Positions 1-8,738 of a stretch of 64,000 nt of DNA are shown here, piece by piece (within the stretch, counting starts at the first letter, position 1; each line of letters begins with the position of its first letter). The translations under genes and the position numbers were made by a program. The notes beneath the pieces are model-generated. The model saw only the letters and a program-made list of their open reading frames with translations, ran no database searches and was not told the DNA's origin. The stretch comes from an uncultured Erysipelotrichaceae bacterium (GTDB lineage: Bacteria > Bacillota_I > Bacilli_A > RFN20 > CAG-826): NCBI GenBank assembly GCA_902791935.1, contig CADAXQ010000005.1:1-64000 (forward strand), read 5' to 3'.

Positions 1-127
1 CTAAACAACCAATCCGAAGCGCCTCCCAATCTCCTTTGATTGTTTAGCAAGGGGATTATAGCACGACAGGGCTATCCTTTATTTGCTGGTATATCTAGGT
101 TTTGTGTGAAAACGCGCTAAAAGACGA
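1..127. other. Gene-free left edge with small inverted repeat
   Basis: No coding region is seen here. CTAAACAA at 1-8 and TTGTTTAG at 40-47 form 8-bp inverted arms with a 31-nt gap. This lies downstream of the minus-strand kinase gene and could be part of a terminator, but no T-tract follows on the minus strand, so no function is assigned. Confidence 0.3.
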
Positions 128-1711
128 TTATCTGTCTTTCTGCTTTAACGACGCTTTCTCAAGGCTGTGATTGAACCGTTTAATGTTACGATACAGCCCG
201 TGCAATCGTGGATAGACCTTGCGATAAACGTGGTTATAAAGATAGTTGTAACGGATGTGAACCGTCGCGCGAGGAAGAAACACTTTCCCTGGATGGACCA
301 TGTGTTTCACGGCCTCTTCAGGGGTTTGATATACGCCGATGGCGAGGAAACCCGCGATTGCCGCCCCTAAGCTGGAAGTTTCAAAAGTTTGAACTCGGCT
401 GACCGATTTTCCCATAATATCCGCCGTAATTTGACAAATTTCATCGGATTGAGAACCACCTCCACTAATGCGAATCTCCGGAATGCTATGGTGGATTTTA
501 TGTTCAAAATGCTCTAGTCCCTCGCGTAAGGCATAAGCGATTCCTTCAATAATGGCACGATAAAAATGTTCTTGGGTAATGGAATCAGAGAAACCAATGA
601 TCGCTCCTTTGGCCAAAGGACGGGAAAGGCCCGGACCCCAATAGGGTTGTAATACCAATCCATCACTTCCTGCCGGAACTTCTTTTAAATGACGATTAAA
701 GTCTTCAGCAGAGACATCGGAAATTACAATATCCTTTACATCTTTGCCACCAAATTCCTTTAAGAACCAGTTGATCATCCAATAACCGCGATATATTTGA
801 ATATCCATGTTGTAATAGCCAGGAATGCAAGAGGAATAACCTGGCAAGAATGGTTCAGATTCCGTATAACGAGTGCGTGTCGTTTCCACTGTAGATGCCG
901 TGCCATAAGAGATAGCGGCATGACGATCATCTAACACTCCGAGTCCCAAAGTCTCGCAAGATTTATCTGAGCCGCATGCATATAACGTCAGTCCTTCAGG
1001 AAGACCGGTTTCTTTTGCCGCTTCAGATGTGATAACGCCGATTTTATCCCCCTCTTTTACGAGTTCAGGCAACATCCTCGCTTCGACGGAGAAAATTTGT
1101 CCTTTAAAATGCTTTTCGGGGTGTTTATACCAGCAGCGTTTCTTAAAATCAATCGGATAATGGCCACCATAATCCGAAGCCGAATCTTTTAATTCTCCCG
1201 TTAGACGATAAATGAAATAAGTTGAGATGTTGATATATTTATCAACTTTGGCCCAGTTGTCCGGTTCGTTCTCTTTCATCCAATTGGCAATGCAGCGCTT
1301 GCGATTGAAATTGATGGCGTCCGTCATACCGACAAGACGAAAAGCAAGGCGATGATACCAAGGCAATGGTTTTCGGCATTCCGCGGTTCTTTGGTCGAGC
1401 CAAAGAATCATGGGACGAATGATTTGCCGGTTTTTGTCTAGCAAAACGGCGGAGTCACGGAAACAAGTTAACGTGGCGCCTTTAACATTCTTTAATAAGT
1501 CGGGATGCTCATTTGCCAAACGCTTTGTGCAAAGGCACAACGCTTGATAATAAAGCCGAGGATCTTGTTCAGCATAGTTTGGCTTTGTCGAAAAATAAGG
1601 AGGATTATATTTCTCTTTCTCCATGGCAAGTTCATTGCCTTCACGATCAAAAATGGCCACGCGTACGCTTTGTGTTCCAAAGTCCATGGTCAACACGGTT
1701 GCATCTTCCAT
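128..1711 (-). CDS. FGGY-family carbohydrate kinase
   Basis: A 527-residue protein with the two-domain FGGY kinase layout. An N-terminal phosphate-binding strand (MDFGTQSVRVAIFD) lies near residue 9, a central CGSDKSCETLGLG segment near 250, and the C-terminal ATP-site motif ISGGGSQSDEICQI near 415. Family members phosphorylate free sugars or polyols with ATP in the cytoplasm. The substrate cannot be read directly. The gene is divergent from a heptose-activation operon with only 86 bp between start codons. Since GmhA uses sedoheptulose 7-phosphate and known sedoheptulokinases are FGGY proteins, sedoheptulose is a reasonable candidate, but xylulose, ribulose or a polyol are equally compatible. 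A GGAG ribosome site lies 10 nt before the ATG. Confidence 0.88.
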   Translation of the reverse strand: MEDATVLTMDFGTQSVRVAIFDREGNELAMEKEKYNPPYFSTKPNYAEQDPRLYYQALCLCTKRLANEHPDLLKNVKGATLTCFRDSAVLLDKNRQIIRPMILWLDQRTAECRKPLPWYHRLAFRLVGMTDAINFNRKRCIANWMKENEPDNWAKVDKYINISTYFIYRLTGELKDSASDYGGHYPIDFKKRCWYKHPEKHFKGQIFSVEARMLPELVKEGDKIGVITSEAAKETGLPEGLTLYACGSDKSCETLGLGVLDDRHAAISYGTASTVETTRTRYTESEPFLPGYSSCIPGYYNMDIQIYRGYWMINWFLKEFGGKDVKDIVISDVSAEDFNRHLKEVPAGSDGLVLQPYWGPGLSRPLAKGAIIGFSDSITQEHFYRAIIEGIAYALREGLEHFEHKIHHSIPEIRISGGGSQSDEICQITADIMGKSVSRVQTFETSSLGAAIAGFLAIGVYQTPEEAVKHMVHPGKVFLPRATVHIRYNYLYNHVYRKVYPRLHGLYRNIKRFNHSLEKASLKQKDR

Positions 1712-1797
1712 ATTTTCAACGCTCCGTCACTATTTTAACACATGTCAATCTTCCTCGCTCATCGTGTTAGAATAGAAACGCCAACAAGGAGTTCCTT
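1712..1797. promoter_or_regulatory. Divergent promoter region, kinase / heptose operon
   Basis: Both strands carry an extended -10 motif of the form TGTTARAAT. On the plus strand TGTTAGAAT ends at 1773, upstream of the AAGGAG ribosome site of the heptose operon. On the minus strand TGTTAAAAT ends at 1732, serving the kinase. A -35-like hexamer is present (TGTCAA at 1743-1748; TTGACA on the other strand) but its spacing fits only the plus-strand promoter loosely (19 nt). Shared control of the two units is inferred from the geometry. Confidence 0.5.
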
Positions 1798-2775
1798 ATG
1801 ATTATTTCGCGAGCGCCCTTCCGTGTGAGTTTCTGCGGCGGAGGCAGTGATATTCCTTCTTTTTATGAAAAATATGGCGGATGCGTGTTGTCCACTTCGA
1901 TCCGCAAATACGTTTATCTGGCTGCTCAAAAAGCCTTCAATAAAGATACCATCATGTTGAAATATTCCCAAACGGAAGAAGTCCAAGATCCTAAAGACAT
2001 TCAACATCGCATTTTCCGGCAAGCTTTTTTAGACTTTCCTATTCGCGGAATTGAGATTGCTTCCATGGCCGATGTTCCTGCCGGAACAGGGTTAGGATCT
2101 TCTTCCACTTTCACTGTGGCATTGCTTCGCCTTCTCTATACTTGGGAGGGAAAGCACGCTTCCGCTTATAAAATTGCAAAAGAAGCATGCCAAATGGAAA
2201 TTGAGAAATTAGGAAATCCCATTGGCAAACAAGATCAGTTTGCCGCCTCTTTTGGTGGTCTCCGTTATTACGAATTTGAACCCGATGGCTTCGTTAAAGT
2301 AGAGCCGGTTGTTATGTCTGCCGATGCCAGAGATCGGTTAGAGCGTAACTTGGTGATGTTTTACACGGGCAAAGTTCGTTCTGCGAATGGCATTTTGGCT
2401 CAAGAAACAAAAAATTTAGCAAACGATGCCGACAAAATCGAAACGACCAAACAGCTTTGCGCCATGACCAAAGAATTGCGGGCAAAACTCGAAGATGGCG
2501 ATATCGACGCATTAGGCCCTATCTTAAGTCAAAGTTGGGAAATGAAAAAATCGTTGGCGCCGGGCATTAGTAATCCCATTATTGATGACGCTTATCAAAA
2601 AGCCATTAAGGCCGGGGCAAGCGGTGGAAAATTACTCGGTGCGGGAGGAGGAGGTTTCTTACTCTTTTATTGTCCGAATGAAACCATCAAAAACCGCGTC
2701 CGTGATGCGATGACGCTTTCCGAGATGCCATTTGAATTTGATCGCGCCGGCTGTTCCATTATTTTCATGGAGTAA
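1798..2775 (+). CDS. hddA: D-glycero-D-manno-heptose 7-phosphate kinase (GHMP family)
   Basis: A 325-residue GHMP kinase. The N-terminus ISRAPFRVSFCGGGSD is typical of the HddA branch, the phosphate loop PAGTGLGSSST lies near residue 95, and the C-terminal GHMP motif GASGGKLLGAGGGG lies near 280. HddA phosphorylates D,D-heptose 7-phosphate at C1 to the alpha-1,7-bisphosphate. It is the first gene of a three-gene operon; AAGGAG sits 7 nt before the ATG and the next gene starts 2 nt after the stop. The alternative is another small sugar-1-kinase of this family (fucokinase-like), but the flanking gmhB and gmhA functions make heptose the best reading. Confidence 0.88.
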   Translation: MIISRAPFRVSFCGGGSDIPSFYEKYGGCVLSTSIRKYVYLAAQKAFNKDTIMLKYSQTEEVQDPKDIQHRIFRQAFLDFPIRGIEIASMADVPAGTGLGSSSTFTVALLRLLYTWEGKHASAYKIAKEACQMEIEKLGNPIGKQDQFAASFGGLRYYEFEPDGFVKVEPVVMSADARDRLERNLVMFYTGKVRSANGILAQETKNLANDADKIETTKQLCAMTKELRAKLEDGDIDALGPILSQSWEMKKSLAPGISNPIIDDAYQKAIKAGASGGKLLGAGGGGFLLFYCPNETIKNRVRDAMTLSEMPFEFDRAGCSIIFME

Positions 2776-2777
2776 AT

Positions 2778-4109
2778 ATGATCGCAATCCTTCAAGCTGG
2801 CGGGGCAGGCACCCGTTTAAAAGCCATCTCCGGCAATCTTCCTAAACCGATGGTCCCCATCGGGGGAAAACCGATTCTCGAACACGAAATTAATAACCTT
2901 GTCGAGAACGGAATCACAGAACTCTATATCGTCATTTCGAAAAAAGGAAAATCCATCCCCCAATATTTTGGAGATGGTTCTTCTTGGGGCGCTCATATCC
3001 ATTATCTAATGGAGGAGGAACCTTTGGGGACCGGTGGAGTTTTGGCATTGCTACACGACGTCATTCAAGACGACTTTATTTTTTGTTTTGCCGATTTGAT
3101 GTTTCATCTCTCCTGGTCAAAATTCATCGCTTTTCATGAACAAAGCGGCGCGGCAATCACGGCATTCGCACATCCGAATTCTCATCCTTATGATTCTGAT
3201 GTCCTTGTTGCGGATTCCGCTGGTTTTATCTCGCGGATTGAGTCAAAAAACGAGCCAAGATTGTTGCCTTATGAGAATTTGACCAATGCTGGACTCTATG
3301 TGGCCAAAAAAGAAGTCGCGGATTTTGTGGTCGATCCCGTCAAGATCGATTTTGAAAAAGTGATTTTGCAACACTTCATTGAACAACAAAAAGCCAATGT
3401 TTATCGTTCTAGTGAATATGTGAAAGATTGCGGCACGCCCGAACGTTATGAAATGGTGTGCCAAGATTTAAAAGAAGGCATCGTTTTTCAAAAATCCCTT
3501 GATCATCCCCAAAAATGCATCTTTTTAGATCGTGACGGAACCATCAATCGTTATCAAGGCTATGTAACTCGCCTCGTAGAAATGGAACTCCTCCCAGGAG
3601 CGGCAAAAGCAATCCGTTCCATTAACCACTCCCCCTATTTAGCCATATGCGTGACGAATCAGCCAGTGGTCGCACGGGGAGAAGTCACAGAAACGGAATT
3701 GCAAATGATCCATCGCAAAATGGAAGATTTGCTTGGAGAAGAAGGCGCTTATTTAGATGATTTATATTATTGCCCCCACCATCCGGACAAAGGATTCCCC
3801 GGGGAACGAATCGAATATAAAATCGAATGTAGTTGCCGTAAACCTAAAATTGGTATGCTTCTAAAAGCCCAAGAACATTATCATATTGATTTCAAAGAAA
3901 GCTGGATGATCGGTGACACCTACCGGGACGTGGAAACGGGGTACAATGCCGGATGCAAAACCATCTTATTAACCAGCGGGGATCCCCATAAAGGAACACC
4001 GGATCATCACATCCAACCTGATTTTGTTTTCCCTACCTTAGAAGAGGCCGTATCGTTTGTTCTTTCAAAGGACGGCACGTCCGTGGACAAAAAGGAAAAA
4101 ACCAAATAG
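2778..4109 (+). CDS. Fused heptose-1-phosphate nucleotidyltransferase and GmhB phosphatase
   Basis: A 443-residue two-domain fusion. Residues 1-235 are a GT-A nucleotidyltransferase with GGAGTRLKAISGNLPKPM at the start and a GTGG loop near 84, like HddC (heptose-1-phosphate guanylyltransferase). Residues ~248-430 are a HAD phosphatase with DRDGTINRY near 251, a GmhB-type zinc site (CPHHP, then CSCRKPK), and MIGDTYRDVETG as the last acidic motif. Together it would remove the C7 phosphate from heptose 1,7-bisphosphate and then activate heptose 1-phosphate. These are usually separate proteins. GDP rather than ADP as nucleotide is inferred from the HddA/HddC pairing. Translation is probably coupled to hddA (GGAG overlaps its 3' end). 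Confidence 0.88.
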   Translation: MIAILQAGGAGTRLKAISGNLPKPMVPIGGKPILEHEINNLVENGITELYIVISKKGKSIPQYFGDGSSWGAHIHYLMEEEPLGTGGVLALLHDVIQDDFIFCFADLMFHLSWSKFIAFHEQSGAAITAFAHPNSHPYDSDVLVADSAGFISRIESKNEPRLLPYENLTNAGLYVAKKEVADFVVDPVKIDFEKVILQHFIEQQKANVYRSSEYVKDCGTPERYEMVCQDLKEGIVFQKSLDHPQKCIFLDRDGTINRYQGYVTRLVEMELLPGAAKAIRSINHSPYLAICVTNQPVVARGEVTETELQMIHRKMEDLLGEEGAYLDDLYYCPHHPDKGFPGERIEYKIECSCRKPKIGMLLKAQEHYHIDFKESWMIGDTYRDVETGYNAGCKTILLTSGDPHKGTPDHHIQPDFVFPTLEEAVSFVLSKDGTSVDKKEKTK

Positions 4110-4136
4110 AATGAGGCGATTAAAGGAGAATATCTT

Positions 4137-4742
4137 ATGGATTTTCGAAATGGGATTCACGATTATTACGAACGAGAAAAACAAGTCTTTGATGCGTTAG
4201 ATCCCAACGAATTTAACACTGCCTTGAATGCGTTGCTACGGCATTATGACAACGAAGATACAATCTATGTCATTGGTAATGGTGGTTCCTCCGCTACAGC
4301 AAATCATATGGTTTGTGACTTTAACAAAGGGATTTCTCTTTCTTTGTCTAAACCATTTCATGTCGTTTCTTTAACCGATAATATCCCTTCCGTCATGGCT
4401 TATGGAAATGATGTCGGTTTTGAAGACGTCTTTTATCTCCCGCTCAAGCAATGGTTAAAACCAAGCGACATGGTCATTGCCATTTCTGGCTCTGGAAACT
4501 CGCATAATGTCATTAAAGCCGTGACCTATGCCAAAAAGATTGGCGCGGAGATTCTTGGATTAGAAGGATATGACGGGGGCAAATTGAAAGCCATTGCCGA
4601 CATCAATATTCACGCCAAAGTCAATGACATGCAGATTGCAGAAGATGTACATATGACCTTTGTTCATGTCGCTATGCAGCTACTTTGGAAAGCTTTAATG
4701 GCAAGAGAAGGAAAAGAAGCCATTTATTCCATCAATCATTAA
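4137..4742 (+). CDS. gmhA: Phosphoheptose isomerase (SIS domain)
   Basis: A 201-residue protein, the normal length for GmhA. It carries the sugar-isomerase signature IGNGGSSATANHMVCDFNKG near residue 46 and a second SIS loop ISGSGNSHNV near 118. GmhA converts sedoheptulose 7-phosphate to D-glycero-D-manno-heptose 7-phosphate, which supplies the HddA kinase encoded two genes upstream. The start is supported by AAAGGAG upstream of the ATG. The gene closes the operon: a strong hairpin plus T-tract follows within 36 bp. The heptose probably ends up in a surface glycan or protein glycosylation, but no transferase is encoded nearby. Confidence 0.9.
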   Translation: MDFRNGIHDYYEREKQVFDALDPNEFNTALNALLRHYDNEDTIYVIGNGGSSATANHMVCDFNKGISLSLSKPFHVVSLTDNIPSVMAYGNDVGFEDVFYLPLKQWLKPSDMVIAISGSGNSHNVIKAVTYAKKIGAEILGLEGYDGGKLKAIADINIHAKVNDMQIAEDVHMTFVHVAMQLLWKALMAREGKEAIYSINH

Positions 4743-4756
4743 AAAATCGCATTTTT

Positions 4757-4778
4757 AACGGGGAAACCCCCGTTTTTT
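4757..4778 (+). terminator. Rho-independent terminator of the heptose operon
   Basis: ACGGGG at 4758-4763 pairs with CCCCGT at 4768-4773 around an AAAC loop, followed by a run of T. Confidence 0.85.
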
Positions 4779-4922
4779 ATTCCTTTTACTTTTTTGTTCC
4801 TTTATTTCTACGTTTTCTTTCCCGTATCTCTTTTTGGTCTTCTTTTCCCAAAAAGATGACAATCCGTCAAAATGGAATGTCTTTCTTTTTCTTTTCTTCT
4901 TCTAGGAAGAAAAAGCCTGAAG

Positions 4923-4981
4923 TGGTATAGTTTTCCCGTCAGGGGCTTATTTTCGTAAGCTCTCAAGATTGTCATAGGAGG
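4923..4981 (+). promoter_or_regulatory. ppdK promoter and leader hairpin
   Basis: An extended -10 (TG at 4923-4924, TATAGT at 4926-4931) has no clear -35. The short leader holds a 7-bp hairpin (4943-4949 with 4956-4962, one G-T pair) ending 13 nt before a strong AGGAGG at 4976-4981. The hairpin has no T-tract, so it may stabilise the mRNA rather than end it. Confidence 0.6.
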
Positions 4982-4986
4982 ACAAA

Positions 4987-7692
4987 ATGGCACAAAAGAA
5001 ATACGTCTACTCCTTCAAAGAAGCTCACGAGGCACACCTCGGGAAAGAGATTCTGGGAGGAAAAGGCTTCGGTCTGTGCGAAATGACGGCTGCGGGCATC
5101 AATATCCCTGCTGGCTTCACCGTGACCACCGAAGCATGCACCCTGTACTATGAGTCAGGCAAAAAGATCCCAGACTTTGTGTGGGATGACATCGTGGCAC
5201 ATGTCCACGCCATCGAAGAAAGCAGCGGCAAAGTGTTTGGCGGGGCGAAAGGAAAAACCCCGTTACTCGTCTCCGTCCGTTCTGGCGCTCGTCAATCCAT
5301 GCCAGGCATGATGGATACCATCTTAAACCTTGGTTTGAATGACGAAGCAGTCGAAGAACTCGCCGAAGCAGCAAACAATGAACGCTTTGCGTGGGACAGC
5401 TATCGCCGGTTCATTTTGATGTTCACCAACATCGCCAAAGGCTGGCCGAGAACCGATATGGACAAGATGCTCGATGAACTCAAAGAGCAAAACGGTTACA
5501 AACTCGACACGCAAGTCACGACCGAACAACTCAAAGATTTGGTTAAACGCTATAAGGAATATTATAAGAAAACCTTTAACGAAGACTTCCCAACCGATCC
5601 ATACGTTCAATTAAAAGAAGCTGTTGGCGCTGTCTTCAAGAGCTGGGACAACCCACGCGCGAACGTCTATCGTCAAATGAATGGCATCCCGTATGAATGG
5701 GGCACTGCTGTCAACGTTCAAACCATGGTCTTCGGCAACATGGGCGAAGATTCTGGCACTGGCGTTGCCTTCTCTCGTAACCCCTCAACTGGTGAAAAGA
5801 AGATCTACGCCGAATTCTTACAAAACGCGCAAGGCGAAGATGTTGTTGCCGGTATCCGTACCCCCGAACACATTGATTGGTTGAAAGACCACATGCCCGA
5901 TGTGTATAAGCAATTTGAAGAAACCATCAAACGGATGGAGAACTACTTCAAAGATATGCAAGATATGGAGTACACCGTCGAAAAAGGCAAACTCTATTTC
6001 TTACAAACCCGTAATGGCAAGCGCACTGCCGCAGCCGCTTTAAAGATCGCCTGCGACTTGGTCGATGAAGGCCTCATCGATGAAAAGACCGCAGTTTGCC
6101 GTGTTGAGCCGAAACAATTGAACGATTTGCTTCACCCGACATTCAATCCTGATGATTTAAAGAAACACAGCCCGATCTTCCATGGTCTCCCTGCTTCTCC
6201 AGGCGCTGGAACTGGCCACCTCGTCTTTGATGCCGATGAAGCCAAAGCCGAACATGATGCTGGGCGTAAAGTCGTTCTCTGCCGTGCTGAAACCTCGCCT
6301 GAGGATATCATCGGCATGGTGAACGCCGAAGCCATTGTCACCGCTCGTGGTGGTATGACTTCTCACGCCGCTGTCGTTGCTCGTTCGATGGGCAAATGCT
6401 GCGTTGCTGGCTGCACTGACGCCATCATTGATGAAGAAAAGAAGACCTTAACCGTCAATGGCAAGACCTACACCGAAAAGGATGTCTTCTCGGTGAACGG
6501 CACCACTGGTGAAGTTTACGAAGGTGCCATCGAGATGCAAGAAGCTTCGATGGGCGGCAACTTCGGTCGTATGATGGCTTGGGCCGACAAGTATCGTCGT
6601 CTCAAGGTTCGTGCGAACTGCAATACGCCAGAAGACGCGCTCAACGCCCGTAAGTTCGGTGCGGAAGGCATTGGCCTTTGCCGTACAGAACGTATGTTCT
6701 TCGCGCCAGAACGTATCTTGAATATGCGTGCGATGATTCTCTCGGATACGACCGAACAACGCACCGCTGCCTTGGAACGCATCCGTCCGTTCTTGATGGG
6801 TGACTTCTACGACATGTATATGGCGAACCCCGACACGAACGTCAACATTCGTTTACTCGATCCGCCGCTTCATGAATTCTTACCCGACATCCATGATGAA
6901 GAAAACATCAAGGAACTTGCCAAGCAATTGAACGTCACCGAACAAAAGGTCAAAGATCGTATCAATCAACTTCACCAAGCCAACCCAATGATGGGCTTCC
7001 GTGGTGTCCGTCTCTGCGTTGCCTATCCAGAAATCTATGCGGTTTTGGCCCGTGCCATCATCCAAGCTGCTATCAAAGCCAGCAAGGAACTTGGCCACGA
7101 TGTCGAACCCGAAATCATGATTCCGCTTTGCGGCGAATTCAAAGAATATGAATGGGCAAAGAAAGTCGTCGATGAGACCGTCCAAGACGAAATGAAACTC
7201 GAAGGCAAGACCCTCGTGTATCATGTCGGTACGATGATCGAAATCCCAAGAGGCGCTCTCCGTGCCGGGGATTTGGCGAAAGATGCTGAATTCTTCAGCT
7301 TCGGAACCAACGACTTGACACAGCTCACCATGGGCTTCTCCCGTGATGACTCCGGCCAATTCTTGCCTTATTACTATGATCGCAAGATTTACGAATTCGA
7401 CCCCTTCCAGACCATTGATGTCGAAGGCGTCGGCGAACTCGTTAAGATTGCTGTTGAACGCGGCCGTAAGACCCGTCCGGATCTCTTAATCGGGGTCTGC
7501 GGTGAAACCGGTGGCGATCCAGTTTCGATCGAATTCTACGATAAAGTTGGTCTCGACTACGTCTCCTGCTCTCCATTCCGTGTTCCTCTTGCTCGCTTAG
7601 CTGCTGCGCAAGCCGCCATCAAGCACGAAGCGGAAGCCGAAGAAGCTGATCCAGTCAACAAAGTAAAGAAATTCTTGAAGATCAAGAAATAA
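4987..7692 (+). CDS. ppdK: Pyruvate, phosphate dikinase
   Basis: A 901-residue full-length PPDK. The N-terminal ATP-grasp part starts KEILGGKGFGLCEM. The central swivelling domain holds the phospho-histidine in RGGMTSHAAVVAR (His460). The C-terminal PEP/pyruvate barrel ends with GVCGETGGDP near residue 838 and SCSPFRVPLARLAAAQAA. It interconverts pyruvate, ATP and phosphate with PEP, AMP and pyrophosphate in the cytoplasm, often in bacteria running pyrophosphate-linked glycolysis. Strong AGGAGG, regular codon choice and its own promoter and terminator suggest high expression as a single gene. Confidence 0.97.
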   Translation: MAQKKYVYSFKEAHEAHLGKEILGGKGFGLCEMTAAGINIPAGFTVTTEACTLYYESGKKIPDFVWDDIVAHVHAIEESSGKVFGGAKGKTPLLVSVRSGARQSMPGMMDTILNLGLNDEAVEELAEAANNERFAWDSYRRFILMFTNIAKGWPRTDMDKMLDELKEQNGYKLDTQVTTEQLKDLVKRYKEYYKKTFNEDFPTDPYVQLKEAVGAVFKSWDNPRANVYRQMNGIPYEWGTAVNVQTMVFGNMGEDSGTGVAFSRNPSTGEKKIYAEFLQNAQGEDVVAGIRTPEHIDWLKDHMPDVYKQFEETIKRMENYFKDMQDMEYTVEKGKLYFLQTRNGKRTAAAALKIACDLVDEGLIDEKTAVCRVEPKQLNDLLHPTFNPDDLKKHSPIFHGLPASPGAGTGHLVFDADEAKAEHDAGRKVVLCRAETSPEDIIGMVNAEAIVTARGGMTSHAAVVARSMGKCCVAGCTDAIIDEEKKTLTVNGKTYTEKDVFSVNGTTGEVYEGAIEMQEASMGGNFGRMMAWADKYRRLKVRANCNTPEDALNARKFGAEGIGLCRTERMFFAPERILNMRAMILSDTTEQRTAALERIRPFLMGDFYDMYMANPDTNVNIRLLDPPLHEFLPDIHDEENIKELAKQLNVTEQKVKDRINQLHQANPMMGFRGVRLCVAYPEIYAVLARAIIQAAIKASKELGHDVEPEIMIPLCGEFKEYEWAKKVVDETVQDEMKLEGKTLVYHVGTMIEIPRGALRAGDLAKDAEFFSFGTNDLTQLTMGFSRDDSGQFLPYYYDRKIYEFDPFQTIDVEGVGELVKIAVERGRKTRPDLLIGVCGETGGDPVSIEFYDKVGLDYVSCSPFRVPLARLAAAQAAIKHEAEAEEADPVNKVKKFLKIKK

Positions 7693-7706
7693 CCTTCTTG
7701 CTTTCT

Positions 7707-7739
7707 AGACCGTTAGGAAATTCCTAGCGGTCTTTTTCT
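7707..7739 (+). terminator. Rho-independent terminator of ppdK
   Basis: AGACCGTTAGGAA and TTCCTAGCGGTCT form an almost perfect stem (one G-T pair) followed by TTTTTCTTT. Confidence 0.88.
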
Positions 7740-7791
7740 TTGTGTTGATATCGAAAAAGGCGGCAAAGCCCCACCTAAGATGGGAATCGAT

Positions 7792-8040
7792 TCAAGGTTT
7801 TAAACAGCCCAGCGGCACCACGTAGACCCTGTCTTCTCTTTGATAAGTAACCTTATCTTTTGCGACGACTATCAAAAAGGCAGGTTTAGCGTCATGATTA
7901 GCGATGTCTTGCGACAAACGAAGAAGATTGTTGGCTGCGGCATCAATGTCAGTATTGGTCCCCAATTTCACTTCGATAAGCGCCCATGCGTCGTCGTTGA
8001 ATTCCATGACCTCATCGGTTTCACGGCCACACTTATTTTC
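7792..8040 (-). pseudogene. C-terminal remnant of a DUF4143-type ATPase
   Basis: The last ~80 codons read RETDEVMEFNDDAWALIEVKLG and end VYVVPLGCLKP, the usual tail of AAA_14/DUF4143 ATPases, where a PD-(D/E)xK-like fold ends with an IEVKLG strand. Nothing of the ATPase domain is attached. The upstream frame is interrupted by a TAG and runs into an unrelated AlbA_2 fragment. The middle of a DUF4143 protein lies at 10130-10585 on the same strand, so these could be two parts of one gene split by inserted DNA. Non-functional as it stands. Confidence 0.72.
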
Positions 8041-8610
8041 CTAACGGCCTGATTTTCCGCTTCCCACATAGCGGACGGACTTGATTCATGTATATCTAAA
8101 TCGTTCTCGGCGAAACGCCGAAGTACTCGGCCATTTCTTTCCTTGTGATTCTTTCGTTGCTCTTTATGAGCCTTTTGAGCTCTTCTTCGATGAAAGAAGG
8201 ATGAGTGCCAAACGGCTCTTACGACAACGAGGATTCATCCAAGAGACTATTTGACGATTTTCCAGCTCCCCTGCTTTTGATTCTTTCCTCTCGACGATTC
8301 CTTTGTCATGAAGCGATGCGACGATTCTCGAAGCGGCCCTTCTGGATATTCCCCTCCTGTCGCCGACGTCAGCTAAGGATATGCTCGGATTGGAAAGAAG
8401 GATGCCGAGCAAAGTAAGCTCATTGTTCGTCAGATTATCGTTTTTTAATGTGCCATTTATTGCACCATTTATTGTGCCACGGTTCTTCATGACCTTCTTG
8501 TTGAAGGGGATGGTGACCTGGATGAATCCGTCCTGGATGTCAAAGGCCTCCTTACCATAGGCGGAGACGATCTTAACGGTTCCATGACCAGTTTTCTCCG
8601 TGATTTCCAA
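8041..8610 (-). pseudogene. C-terminal remnant of an AlbA_2/RecG-like ATP-binding protein
   Basis: The minus-strand open stretch 8164-8610 reads TGHGTVKIVSAYGKEAF and VTIPFNKKVM, the end of the RecG-like ATPase module, then GTINGAINGTLKN and a winged helix. After a frameshift near 8220 a second helix-turn-helix follows (LKRLIKSNERITRKEMAEYF, then RYVGSGKSGR), broken by two in-frame stops, one at a position where relatives usually have Trp. The N-terminal AlbA_2 domain is missing. This is a decayed paralogue of the intact gene at 8739-10097. No promoter is seen. Confidence 0.7.
8444..8479 (-). repeat. Three 12-bp tandem repeats inside the AlbA_2 remnant
   Basis: Read on the plus strand: TTTAATGTGCCA, TTTATTGCACCA and TTTATTGTGCCA back to back. 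They encode the TING/AING/TLKN stretch between ATPase module and winged helix, the same place where the intact paralogue carries its own, different 12-bp repeat. Confidence 0.8.
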
Positions 8611-8678
8611 ATTCCGAATGAGGGCATGTCAGAACGGCAAAATAAACAAGAAAATTGCTGATTCACTAAGGATTATTG

Positions 8679-8720
8679 ATTTACAAGGTCATTTAAATTT
8701 TAATTAATATATAAATGACC
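8679..8720 (+). promoter_or_regulatory. Inverted operator-like site before the AlbA_2 gene
   Basis: GGTCATTTA (8687-8695) and TAAATGACC (8712-8720) form perfect 9-bp inverted arms around an AT-rich core that would hold the -10 region. The left arm extends to TTTACAAGGTCATTTA, which differs by one base from the reverse complement of the 12-bp repeat inside the gene. The right arm (TAAATGACCCCG) matches the repeat at 11 of 12 bases. Autoregulation by the encoded winged-helix protein is inferred. Confidence 0.62.
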
Positions 8721-8738
8721 CCGAAAGGAACATGCTTT

